Assembly: GCA_900554215.1 (NCBI GenBank) | Contig: USGG01000082.1 | Coordinates: 1-5,593 of the forward strand | Direction: 5' to 3' | Source of the DNA: an uncultured Megasphaera sp. | GTDB lineage: Bacteria; Bacillota; Negativicutes; Veillonellales; Megasphaeraceae | DNA: 5,593 bases | Shown here: one piece after another, positions 1-5,593 of the stretch | Layout: each line of letters opens with the position of its first letter | Position numbering within the stretch: the first letter of the stretch is position 1 | The notes under the pieces: generated by a model | Databases searched by the model: none | The model's input: the letters and a program-made list of their open reading frames with translations, nothing else | What the model was told of the DNA's origin: nothing | Program-made: the position numbers and the translations under genes

Positions 1-770
1 GGCTCACGGTGGTGTTCCTATGCTGCTTCGTGCCGTTCGCCATCGCAGCGGCGGTGGAGCCGGAGGGGTGGATGTTCGTCGTGCTGGCGGCGGCTGGCGT
101 GTTCACCCTTATCCAGACCCGTTCCCAGGCCGAGCCAATCGACGTGACGGTGTACAATGAAGATTCGATAAACAACCTGCCGAAATTGGGCGGCGGAGAC
201 GGCGGCCCGACGTATGAAGCGCCGGCCAGCCCGATGCCGGCTATCGACGAGTCCTATACCGAAGAGGTGCAGGAGCAGCGGGAGGTACAGAAAATCATGG
301 CCGAGACGGGCGTCGACGCCGCCCATGCTAAGGAAATCGCGGCGGCTCATAAAACGCAATCCGCGGCTGGGCAAAGCCCTTCGTCGGATGGACGGGGCCG
401 CGGCGCAGGGCAAGGAGCGTCTGGTTCGGGGAGCGAGCCCGGCTCCGGCGGAAGCGCTTCCGGTATTCCCGGCGGCGACGGACTGCGGCCGGCGACGAAA
501 GCCCGCCTCGTATCGGTGCCCGACGTGAATTCCTATTATCCGGAAGAATTGCGGCGGAAAAATATCGGCGGAACCGTGACGGTTCACATCGTCGTGAGTG
601 CGGACGGCTCCGTTGCCAGCGCGTCGGTTTCTGCTTCGTCGGGATATGCGGCCATGGACGAGGCGGCGGTGCAGATTGCCTACGGCTGCGTGTACGAACC
701 GGCGCAGAACAGCTACGGTCAGGCTGTAGCTTCGGAAAGAGATCTGAATATTCCCTTTCAAATACGTTAA
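1..770 (+). CDS. tonB: TonB-family energy transducer, 5' end outside the window
   Basis: This protein should couple the inner-membrane proton motive force (via ExbB/ExbD, not in this window) to outer-membrane receptors. The open frame runs off the left edge. The first possible start, GTG at 9, has no visible ribosome binding site, so the gene probably begins upstream; numbering below is from that GTG. Residues 2-16 and 21-35 are hydrophobic and form the membrane anchor region. They are followed by IDVTVYNED (44-52), a Gly-rich turn (61-66), a charged and probably helical stretch (about 79-117), and a Gly/Ser-rich linker (about 121-158). Residues about 163-253 look like a TonB C-terminal domain: YPEELRRKNIGGTVTV, then VSADGSV, SSGYAAMDEAAV and YEPAQN, ending in a beta strand (IPFQIR). 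The linker lacks the Pro-Glu/Pro-Lys repeats of E. coli TonB. It lies 31 bases upstream of a TonB-dependent receptor, which suggests a dedicated partner. Family call is strong; the N-terminus is unresolved. Confidence 0.88.
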   Translation, partial: LTVVFLCCFVPFAIAAAVEPEGWMFVVLAAAGVFTLIQTRSQAEPIDVTVYNEDSINNLPKLGGGDGGPTYEAPASPMPAIDESYTEEVQEQREVQKIMAETGVDAAHAKEIAAAHKTQSAAGQSPSSDGRGRGAGQGASGSGSEPGSGGSASGIPGGDGLRPATKARLVSVPDVNSYYPEELRRKNIGGTVTVHIVVSADGSVASASVSASSGYAAMDEAAVQIAYGCVYEPAQNSYGQAVASERDLNIPFQIR

Positions 771-773
771 TGG

Positions 774-785
774 TACTATATAGTA
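774..785. repeat. Perfect 12-bp palindrome in the tonB-receptor gap
   Basis: TACTATATAGTA is its own reverse complement and sits in the only AT-rich intergenic gap of the window, just before the receptor's ribosome binding site. It could be a small operator or a weak hairpin, or it could be chance in AT-rich sequence. No good -35 box was seen at the right distance upstream, so a promoter is not claimed. Confidence 0.4.
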
Positions 786-788
786 TAT

Positions 789-794
789 AAGGAG
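789..794 (+). promoter_or_regulatory. Ribosome binding site of the receptor gene
   Basis: AAGGAG lies 7 bases before the ATG at 802, a near-ideal Shine-Dalgarno site. It fixes that start, and a signal peptide follows directly. Confidence 0.85.
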
Positions 795-801
795 CATATA
801 T

Positions 802-2691
802 ATGACATCACATAAAACACTGCTTTCGCTGATCTGTCTGTCGCTGGCAGGGAGCGTATCTGTCGGCGCGGCGGCGGAGGAAGCAGACACGGATACGATC
901 GTCGTGACGGCTGACCGCTATCAGCCGGTGCTGACGGCTCAGGCGTTGCAGGAAAAACAGTCGAACACGGCGGTTATTACGGCAGAAGATTTGGAACGAA
1001 ATCAATACATCGACGTGCAGACGGCGCTGGAACAGGTCAACGGCATTACCGTGACGGAACAGGTGCCGGGAACGTCGGCTTATATCCGCCTGAACGGCGA
1101 CGACCGGGTTCTCGTCCTCGTCGACGGTCAGCCTATTACGAATCCTCAAAGCGCCGCCTATGGCCGCGGTACCGTTGATTTACAGACCTTGCCCGGCATC
1201 GATCATATCGAACGGATTGAAGTGACCAAGGGCAGCGGGTCTGTCCGCTACGGCAGCGGCGCTGTCGGCGGCGTCGTCAACATCATTACGAAACGAGGCG
1301 GCCAAAACCGGACGACGCTGGACGTCAATACGGGCTCGTGGGGAACGCACAATTATTCCCTGACGACGAGCGGTTCCAGCGGCAATACGTCGTGGTACGT
1401 CACGGGGAGCCTGGGCCATCGGAAGTATTACCAGTTCAACGACGACGGATACGATACGGATGAAAGCCGCGGCGATTACAACAAGGATTCCCTGACGGCC
1501 CGCATCGATCAGAGGCTGAACGACAGCAGCTCCTTGACCTTTTGGGCTACCCATACGAATTTTCAGGGGCACGGCTCGACCTTCGACGACTCTGATGAAC
1601 AGCCGGGCTTGCAGACGATTACGGCCAACAAACGGATTGAGCGGCTGAACAACAACTACAGCCTTACCTATACCTTTGATGAAGACGGCGATACGCCGGG
1701 CTTTATCCGTTATTTCAATAACTACTCCAAGAATCTTTGGACCTACCATTTCCATTCCCGTTATCAGGGCGTGCAGGCGGAAAACAGCTGGAAGCTGGGC
1801 GATCACAACGTGCTGACGGCTGGTGTAGAATGGACGAAGGATGAAGGAACTAATGCAGAAGTTGGTTACGTAGACAAGGAGCGGACAAACCGGGCTCTCT
1901 ACTTGGAAAACGTCATGACCTTTGGAAAATTAAATATTACTCCGGGCGTTCGTTTAGATGATAACAGCGAATTTGGGTATCATAAAACGCCGCGCATTGC
2001 TATGAATTACCAGCCTAACGAAAAATGGAATGTCTATGCCAATTGGAGCCGTGTTTTTGCTGCACCGAAATTAAATGATTTATACTATTATTTAGTTAGC
2101 TCTAGAAAAACGTCTAAAGGGAATCCGAATTTGAAAGCCGAAACAGGATATACGCAAAATCTTGGCGTTACATATCAATATGATGAAAAAACTCAATTCA
2201 ACGTTAATTTCTTCCGCAGCAGCTTGAACGACGCTATTCGTTGGGAGCGTAGTTCAACGTATTCAGAAGTCCGTAATTTGAATAAAGAAGAAAAACGCGG
2301 CATAGAAATTTCCATGAATAAGACTATCAACGACAAGTGGGATTATGAATTAGGATATTCTTATATTCATACGAAAATTGATGAAGGCGATGGCAAGGGA
2401 ATGCATGTCGACGAATCGTTCAACCGCCCCAACGGCTATCACGCCGGCTTGCATTTCCACAATAAGGCCTGGAAGGTCAATATGACTATGAACGCCGGCA
2501 CGGGCCGCGACGATGATTACTACATGCACGGCTCCTACGTGACGTGGGACCTCGGCGTAAGCTATGACGTTACGAAAGATTTTACCGTATACGCTCAGGT
2601 AAATAACCTGACCAACGAAGGGTACGACATGTACCACGACTACCCGTCGGCCGGGCGGTTCTGGCTGGCCGGGGCGAAATACAGCTTTTAA
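802..2691 (+). CDS. TonB-dependent outer-membrane receptor, BtuB-like
   Basis: This is a 629-residue beta-barrel receptor that would import a scarce ligand across the outer membrane using TonB. Residues 1-25 form a signal peptide (hydrophobic core LLSLICLSLAG, likely cleavage after VGAAA). A TonB box, DTIVVTA, follows at 31-37. The plug domain spans about 53-165, with the typical VLVLVDGQPI (103-112), IERIEVTKGSGSVRYGSGAV (136-155) and GGVVNIITK (156-164). The rest is barrel. It includes LDDNSEFG and an AAPKLNDLYYY...GNPNLKAETG segment resembling equivalent parts of E. coli BtuB (614 aa), and a final strand ending in Phe, the usual barrel-assembly signal. Length is close to BtuB and shorter than most siderophore receptors. 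Position between tonB and an ABC importer next to cbiD supports a corrinoid ligand, but iron-siderophore or heme uptake is not excluded. About 1921-2400 differs in base composition from the rest of the gene. Confidence 0.93.
   Translation: MTSHKTLLSLICLSLAGSVSVGAAAEEADTDTIVVTADRYQPVLTAQALQEKQSNTAVITAEDLERNQYIDVQTALEQVNGITVTEQVPGTSAYIRLNGDDRVLVLVDGQPITNPQSAAYGRGTVDLQTLPGIDHIERIEVTKGSGSVRYGSGAVGGVVNIITKRGGQNRTTLDVNTGSWGTHNYSLTTSGSSGNTSWYVTGSLGHRKYYQFNDDGYDTDESRGDYNKDSLTARIDQRLNDSSSLTFWATHTNFQGHGSTFDDSDEQPGLQTITANKRIERLNNNYSLTYTFDEDGDTPGFIRYFNNYSKNLWTYHFHSRYQGVQAENSWKLGDHNVLTAGVEWTKDEGTNAEVGYVDKERTNRALYLENVMTFGKLNITPGVRLDDNSEFGYHKTPRIAMNYQPNEKWNVYANWSRVFAAPKLNDLYYYLVSSRKTSKGNPNLKAETGYTQNLGVTYQYDEKTQFNVNFFRSSLNDAIRWERSSTYSEVRNLNKEEKRGIEISMNKTINDKWDYELGYSYIHTKIDEGDGKGMHVDESFNRPNGYHAGLHFHNKAWKVNMTMNAGTGRDDDYYMHGSYVTWDLGVSYDVTKDFTVYAQVNNLTNEGYDMYHDYPSAGRFWLAGAKYSF
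1921..2400 (+). other. AT-rich mosaic patch inside the receptor gene
   Basis: By hand count this stretch is about 37% GC (177 of 480 bases). The receptor sequence on either side is about 49-50% (1621-1920), 57% (1321-1440) and 52% (2401-2640). Leucine TTA occurs six times here (1930, 1954, 2071, 2080, 2092, 2350) but only once elsewhere in the gene (1180). A rare AGA arginine codon also falls here (2104). The right edge near 2400 is abrupt; the left edge is softer, somewhere in about 1835-1920. The patch covers about residues 374-533, mid-barrel. The frame stays open, so the protein is intact. Recombination with a related gene of different base composition is the simplest reading. Confidence 0.7.
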
Positions 2692-2699
2692 CAGATGAC

Positions 2700-2706
2700 A
2701 GGAGGG
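2700..2706 (+). promoter_or_regulatory. Ribosome binding site that sets the binding-protein start
   Basis: AGGAGGG lies 6 bases before the ATG at 2713. An in-frame ATG at 2695 lies upstream of this site and has no comparable site of its own, so the six-residue-longer start is rejected. Confidence 0.85.
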
Positions 2707-2712
2707 GATAGG

Positions 2713-3687
2713 ATGCGTACGAAACGGTGGTTCCTTTGGGCCGGTCTATGTTTGTGTTTGTTTGCTCTGTTTGCCGCCGGCTGCGCGCCGCAGAACGCCG
2801 CGACGGCCCAAGAAAGAGATCTGGCCGACGGAGCCTATGCCGTTATTACGGACGATATGGGCCGGAACGTACGGCTGGCAGAGAAGCCGCAGCGCGTCGT
2901 CGTCCTGTCTACGTCTTTATTGAATATGGCTGATGCTCTCGACGGAGAGCTGGCCGGCCGGGCGACGGTCAAAGCCGAAGACGCCGAGCTGCCTGAGCGA
3001 TACGCAGCGGTGCCGGATGTAGGACCTGTGTACAACGTGAGTGTTGAGAAAATCATCGAGCTTCAACCCGATCTGGTCGTAGCCAGCGAGGTGCAGCACC
3101 AAAAGCTGGTGTCCTTGCTGGAGCAGAACGGCATCTCCGTCATCGCCCTGCGCAGCAAGACCTATGACGACGTAAAGCGGAATTTAGCCGTCTTCGGAAC
3201 GATTTACGGTAAGAAAGAGGCGGCCGAGGCCCGAGTAGCGGAAATGGATGAGGCCATAGAGGCCATCGTCGCCAAAGCGCCGCAGGATCATAAAAAAGTC
3301 GCAATTATCCACGCGACGCCCAGCTCGGTGACAGTCCAGCTTGACAACAGCATTGCCGGCTGCGCGGCTCAGATGCTTCATCTGGACAACGTCGCCGACG
3401 ATGCCCAAACCAGTGGAACGATAGAAAAGGTTCCCTACAGCATGGAAGCACTGGCGGAAAAAGATCCCGACATTATCTTCTTCACTTCTATGGGGCCGGC
3501 GGAAAAAATAGAAGAGCGGATTCGTCAGGATGTCATGTCGAATCCGGCTTGGGCGACGCTGCGGGCTGTGAAGGCAGGAAAGGTATACGTTTTGCCTGAA
3601 CGGTACTTCCTCCTGAATCCCGGCCTCGATTATCCCGACGCCGTAGCCTATATGGCCCGGCTTGCCTATCCGGAGGTCTTCCCATGA
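2713..3687 (+). CDS. ABC importer substrate-binding lipoprotein (BtuF/FecB/FepB type)
   Basis: This is a 324-residue periplasmic binding protein that would capture the ligand delivered by the receptor and hand it to the permease. MRTKRWFLW plus a hydrophobic core leads to a lipobox-like FAAGC, with lipidation expected at Cys24, so it should be membrane-tethered. The mature part fits the helical-backbone binding-protein family for siderophores, heme and vitamin B12. It has ITDDMGRNV (45-53), KPQRVVVLS (58-66), DVGPVYNVSVEKIIELQPDL (102-121) with VVASE next, and a C-terminal stretch near 3586-3684 reading VYVLPERYFLLNPGLDYPDA and ending in ARLAYPEVFP. Length is normal for the family. It starts 21 bases after the receptor stop and its stop overlaps the permease start. 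The ligand cannot be read from the sequence; the cbiD neighbour favours a corrinoid. Confidence 0.92.
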   Translation: MRTKRWFLWAGLCLCLFALFAAGCAPQNAATAQERDLADGAYAVITDDMGRNVRLAEKPQRVVVLSTSLLNMADALDGELAGRATVKAEDAELPERYAAVPDVGPVYNVSVEKIIELQPDLVVASEVQHQKLVSLLEQNGISVIALRSKTYDDVKRNLAVFGTIYGKKEAAEARVAEMDEAIEAIVAKAPQDHKKVAIIHATPSSVTVQLDNSIAGCAAQMLHLDNVADDAQTSGTIEKVPYSMEALAEKDPDIIFFTSMGPAEKIEERIRQDVMSNPAWATLRAVKAGKVYVLPERYFLLNPGLDYPDAVAYMARLAYPEVFP

Positions 3688-4676
3688 TAGGGCCGCGCAA
3701 CCGTCTGGCTTGGCGCTGGTTCATGCTGGTTGTTTTTGCGGCGGCGGCCCTTATTGGTATCGTCGCTTCTGTCGCCCAGGGGGCGGCGGTGATTCCGCCT
3801 AGTCAGGTGCTTTCTATTTTATGGAACCCGACGGCCCAGACGGCGGATCAAATCGTGTGGAACCTGCGCCTGCCCAGGGCGCTGACGGGGGCCATGGTCG
3901 GGTCGAATCTGGCCGTAGCCGGAGCTATCTTGCAGGCGGTTATGCGCAATCCCTTGGCAGACCCCCATATTATCGGCATTTCTGCCGGTGCAGGCATTAC
4001 GGGCATCGTCGTCCTCGTCCTGTTTCCGGCCATGGCCTATCTCATGACGCCCGTGGCGTTTCTCGGGGCGATGGCGGCGGCCGGAGCGATTTATGCCCTG
4101 GCCTGGAAAAACGGCATCAAGCCGGTGCGGATTATTTTGGCCGGCGTAGCCGTTTCGGCCTTTTTGAGCGCCGGCATTTCAGGGATTCTCGTATTTTACA
4201 GCGACAGGGTGCACGGCGCGCTGTTGTGGATGGTCGGCGGCTTTTCGGCGGCCAGCTGGAATGAAGCGGCCGTCGTCGCGCCGTATTGGTGCGCTGGCTT
4301 GCTGCTGGCTTTGATTGGCGCTTATTACCTCAACGTCCTGCAGCTCGGCGACGACATGGCCCGGGCGCTGGGACTGAATATCGAGCTGGCCCGGGTGCTG
4401 CTCACGGCAGTGGCCGCCTTATTGGCCGCCAGCTCGGTCAGCGTAGCCGGCCTGCTGGGCTTTGTCGGCCTCGTCGTGCCGCACATGGTGCGCCTTCTCG
4501 TCGGCACGAATTACAGCTATATCATTCCCGGCTCGGCCTTGCTGGGCATGGCCGTCGTGACGCTGAGCGATACGCTGGCCCGGGTGATCTTCGCGCCGGT
4601 CGAACTGCCGGCAGGCCTGATCATGGCCTTCATCGGCGCGCCGTTCTTTTTATTTCTCCTGCGGAAGGAAGTGTGA
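3684..4676 (+). CDS. ABC importer permease, FecCD/BtuC family
   Basis: This is a 330-residue polytopic inner-membrane protein, normal in length for the family, which forms the translocation path as a homodimer. Conserved family blocks are all present: NLRLPRAL (60-67), GAILQAVMRNPLADPHIIG (80-98) followed by ISAGAG, the cytoplasmic loop LGDDMARALGLN (221-232) that contacts the ATPase, GFVGLVVPHMVRLL (259-272), and near the end DTLARVIFAPVELPAG and IGAPFFLFLLRK. Many hydrophobic segments alternate with short loops, consistent with the usual ten helices. The start ATG overlaps the binding-protein stop in ATGA, and GGAGG at 3672-3676 gives a 7-base spacing, so the two are translationally coupled. 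Only one permease gene is present, as in BtuC homodimer systems. Substrate is inferred from context only. Confidence 0.95.
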   Translation: MIGPRNRLAWRWFMLVVFAAAALIGIVASVAQGAAVIPPSQVLSILWNPTAQTADQIVWNLRLPRALTGAMVGSNLAVAGAILQAVMRNPLADPHIIGISAGAGITGIVVLVLFPAMAYLMTPVAFLGAMAAAGAIYALAWKNGIKPVRIILAGVAVSAFLSAGISGILVFYSDRVHGALLWMVGGFSAASWNEAAVVAPYWCAGLLLALIGAYYLNVLQLGDDMARALGLNIELARVLLTAVAALLAASSVSVAGLLGFVGLVVPHMVRLLVGTNYSYIIPGSALLGMAVVTLSDTLARVIFAPVELPAGLIMAFIGAPFFLFLLRKEV

Positions 4677-4681
4677 CAGCC

Positions 4682-5467
4682 ATGGATTACGCCGTTTCGG
4701 CAGAACATCTGTCCCTTTCCCTGGGAGGCAGGGATATCCTGCGCGATGTTACCCTTTCCATTGGAACGGGCAGCATCACGGCCGTCGTCGGGCCCAATGG
4801 CTGCGGCAAGAGTACGCTTCTCAAGACCATGAGCCGCATGCTGCGACCGGACAAGGGGACGATTGCCATTTTCGGACGGGACATCACGTCCTTCAGCAGG
4901 CGGGAGCTGGCCCGTCATATCGCCGTGCTGCCTCAGCTGCATCAGGCTCCCGACGACATGACGGTCCGCGAATTGGCGCGCATGGGGCGGTTTCCCTATC
5001 GGACGTTTTACCGCCCGGCGTCGCCGAAGGACGAATTGTATGTGGAAAAGGCCCTGCACGCCGTCCGGCTGGAAGACAAGGCTGACGCCGTAGTTCAGCA
5101 GTTATCGGGCGGCGAGCAGCAGCGCGTTTGGCTGGCTATGCTCTTGGCCCAGCGGTCGTCCATTTTGTATTTAGATGAGCCGACGACGTATTTGGACATG
5201 CGTCATCAGCTGCACATGATGCGCCTGCTGAACCATATAAACGAAAAGTTAGGACTGACCATCGTCGTCGTCCTTCACGATATGAATCAGGCTCTGCAGT
5301 ACACGCAGCAGGCCATCGTCATGAAAGACGGAGAAATCGTCTGCACAGGACGTACAGCCGACGTGCTGACGCCGGATCTGATGCGCCGCGTCTTCGGTGT
5401 ACAGGCCGAGCTGGTTCAGATGTCAGACGGCCGCAGGGCTTTAATCCCCCTGGGATTGGAACGATAA
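4682..5467 (+). CDS. ABC importer ATP-binding protein, FepC/FecE/BtuD family
   Basis: This is a 261-residue cytoplasmic ATPase that would power the permease. All nucleotide-binding motifs are intact: Walker A GPNGCGKST (37-45), Q-loop LPQ (Gln85), signature LSGGEQQR (141-148), Walker B ILYLDEP (161-167, catalytic Glu166), D-loop TYLD (169-172) and switch His199 in VVLHDMNQA. MTVRELARMGRFPY (93-106) is typical of the iron-siderophore/B12 subfamily. The ATG at 4682 lies 5 bases after the permease stop, with GGAAGGAA ending 11 bases before it, a rather long spacing. A GTG at 4673 in the same frame overlaps the permease stop (GTGA) and would add three residues; either could be used. The open frame extends far upstream, but that part is an out-of-frame shadow of the permease. 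The stop lies 10 bases before cbiD. Confidence 0.95.
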   Translation: MDYAVSAEHLSLSLGGRDILRDVTLSIGTGSITAVVGPNGCGKSTLLKTMSRMLRPDKGTIAIFGRDITSFSRRELARHIAVLPQLHQAPDDMTVRELARMGRFPYRTFYRPASPKDELYVEKALHAVRLEDKADAVVQQLSGGEQQRVWLAMLLAQRSSILYLDEPTTYLDMRHQLHMMRLLNHINEKLGLTIVVVLHDMNQALQYTQQAIVMKDGEIVCTGRTADVLTPDLMRRVFGVQAELVQMSDGRRALIPLGLER

Positions 5468-5472
5468 GGAGG
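5466..5472 (+). promoter_or_regulatory. Ribosome binding site of cbiD
   Basis: AAGGAGG overlaps the stop codon of the ATPase gene and lies 5 bases before the ATG at 5478. No room exists for a terminator or promoter between the two genes, so cbiD is very likely read from the same transcript as the transporter. Confidence 0.88.
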
Positions 5473-5477
5473 GGCCT

Positions 5478-5593
5478 ATGGATTTATTTTCCGTAACAGG
5501 CGGCAAAAAGCTGCGCTGCGGCTATACGACGGGCTCCTGCGCCGCTGCGGCGGCGAAAGCGGCGGCCCGCATGGCTCTGACGGGAGAGGCCGC
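5478..5593 (+). CDS. cbiD: CbiD, cobalt-precorrin-5B C1-methyltransferase, 5' part only
   Basis: CbiD methylates C1 of the corrin ring in the anaerobic (early cobalt insertion) cobalamin pathway, using S-adenosylmethionine. Only 38 full codons are in the window. They match the very characteristic N-terminus of the family: KKLRCGYTTGSCAAAAAKAA followed by ARMALTGEA, where the family usually reads KLRxGYTTGSCAAAAAKAA and a later LTGE. The remainder of the protein lies beyond the right edge. It follows the ABC importer ATPase by 10 bases, linking uptake to corrin ring synthesis. Family identification is strong despite the short length, since this glycine/alanine-rich block is distinctive. Whether the full anaerobic cbi set follows cannot be seen here. 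Confidence 0.92.
   Translation, partial: MDLFSVTGGKKLRCGYTTGSCAAAAAKAAARMALTGEA

Noticed and set aside
771..801. Cobalamin riboswitch or full promoter ahead of the receptor
   Set aside because: The gap is 31 bases, far too short for a cobalamin riboswitch, and no convincing -35 box was found in the end of the TonB gene.
18..890. 290-codon open frame on the minus strand opposite the TonB gene
   Set aside because: It runs antisense to a clear TonB C-terminal domain. Its translation is Arg/His-rich with no recognisable family, as expected for the reverse of GC-rich coding sequence.
1180..1806. 208-codon open frame on the minus strand inside the receptor gene
   Set aside because: It is a shadow of the receptor barrel coding sequence; no recognisable domain or supported start was seen.
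3821..4264. 147-codon plus-strand open frame inside the permease
   Set aside because: It is out of frame with the intact permease, rich in Arg/Gly/His, and has no supporting ribosome binding site or domain.
4286..4681. Long N-terminal extension or permease-ATPase fusion in the ATPase frame
   Set aside because: The extension is Arg/Gly-rich shadow sequence of the permease in another frame. The ABC ATPase family begins at about the AEHLSLSLGG segment, consistent with a start at 4682 or 4673.
4517..5059. 180-codon open frame on the minus strand across the permease-ATPase junction
   Set aside because: It spans two well-supported plus-strand genes and shows no family features.
5467..5477. Terminator separating the transporter from cbiD
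   Set aside because: Only 10 bases separate the genes and they hold the cbiD ribosome binding site; no hairpin or T-run is present.
1..5593. CRISPR array, insertion sequence, tRNA or rRNA
   Set aside because: No spaced direct repeats, transposase-like frame or structural RNA stretch was seen; nearly every base lies in the six coding regions.

Overview
The window reads as one continuous plus-strand gene block, with all six genes in the same direction and no gap longer than about 31 bases. It combines outer-membrane receptor machinery (a TonB-type protein, a TonB-dependent receptor ending in Phe) with strong Gram-positive-style ribosome binding sites (AAGGAG, AGGAGGG, AAGGAGG) and a GC-rich, CG-rich coding style. 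That mix suggests a diderm Firmicute of the Negativicutes (Veillonella/Megasphaera/Dialister/Selenomonas type). This taxonomic call is an inference from style and gene content only.

Layout: (1) 1-770, a TonB-family energy transducer, cut at its 5' end by the window edge. (2) 771-801, a short AT-rich gap with a perfect 12-bp palindrome and a ribosome binding site. (3) 802-2691, a BtuB-sized TonB-dependent outer-membrane receptor, in which an AT-rich patch at about 1921-2400 differs sharply from the rest of the gene. (4) 2713-3687, a substrate-binding lipoprotein. (5) 3684-4676, a FecCD/BtuC-type permease that overlaps the previous gene by 4 bases. (6) 4682-5467, a FepC/BtuD-type ATPase. (7) 5478 to the right edge, the first 38 codons of cbiD of anaerobic cobalamin synthesis.

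Together these encode a complete route across two membranes. The receptor takes up a scarce ligand, TonB powers it, the lipoprotein captures the ligand in the periplasm, and the permease/ATPase pair imports it. The families alone do not separate iron-siderophore, heme and corrinoid substrates. Cotranscription-type spacing to cbiD and the BtuB-like size and motifs of the receptor favour a corrinoid (cobalamin, cobinamide or another cobalt-corrinoid precursor). No cobalamin riboswitch fits in any gap seen here, so any such control would lie upstream of the window. The families are all known; the most unusual signal is the mosaic base composition inside the receptor gene.
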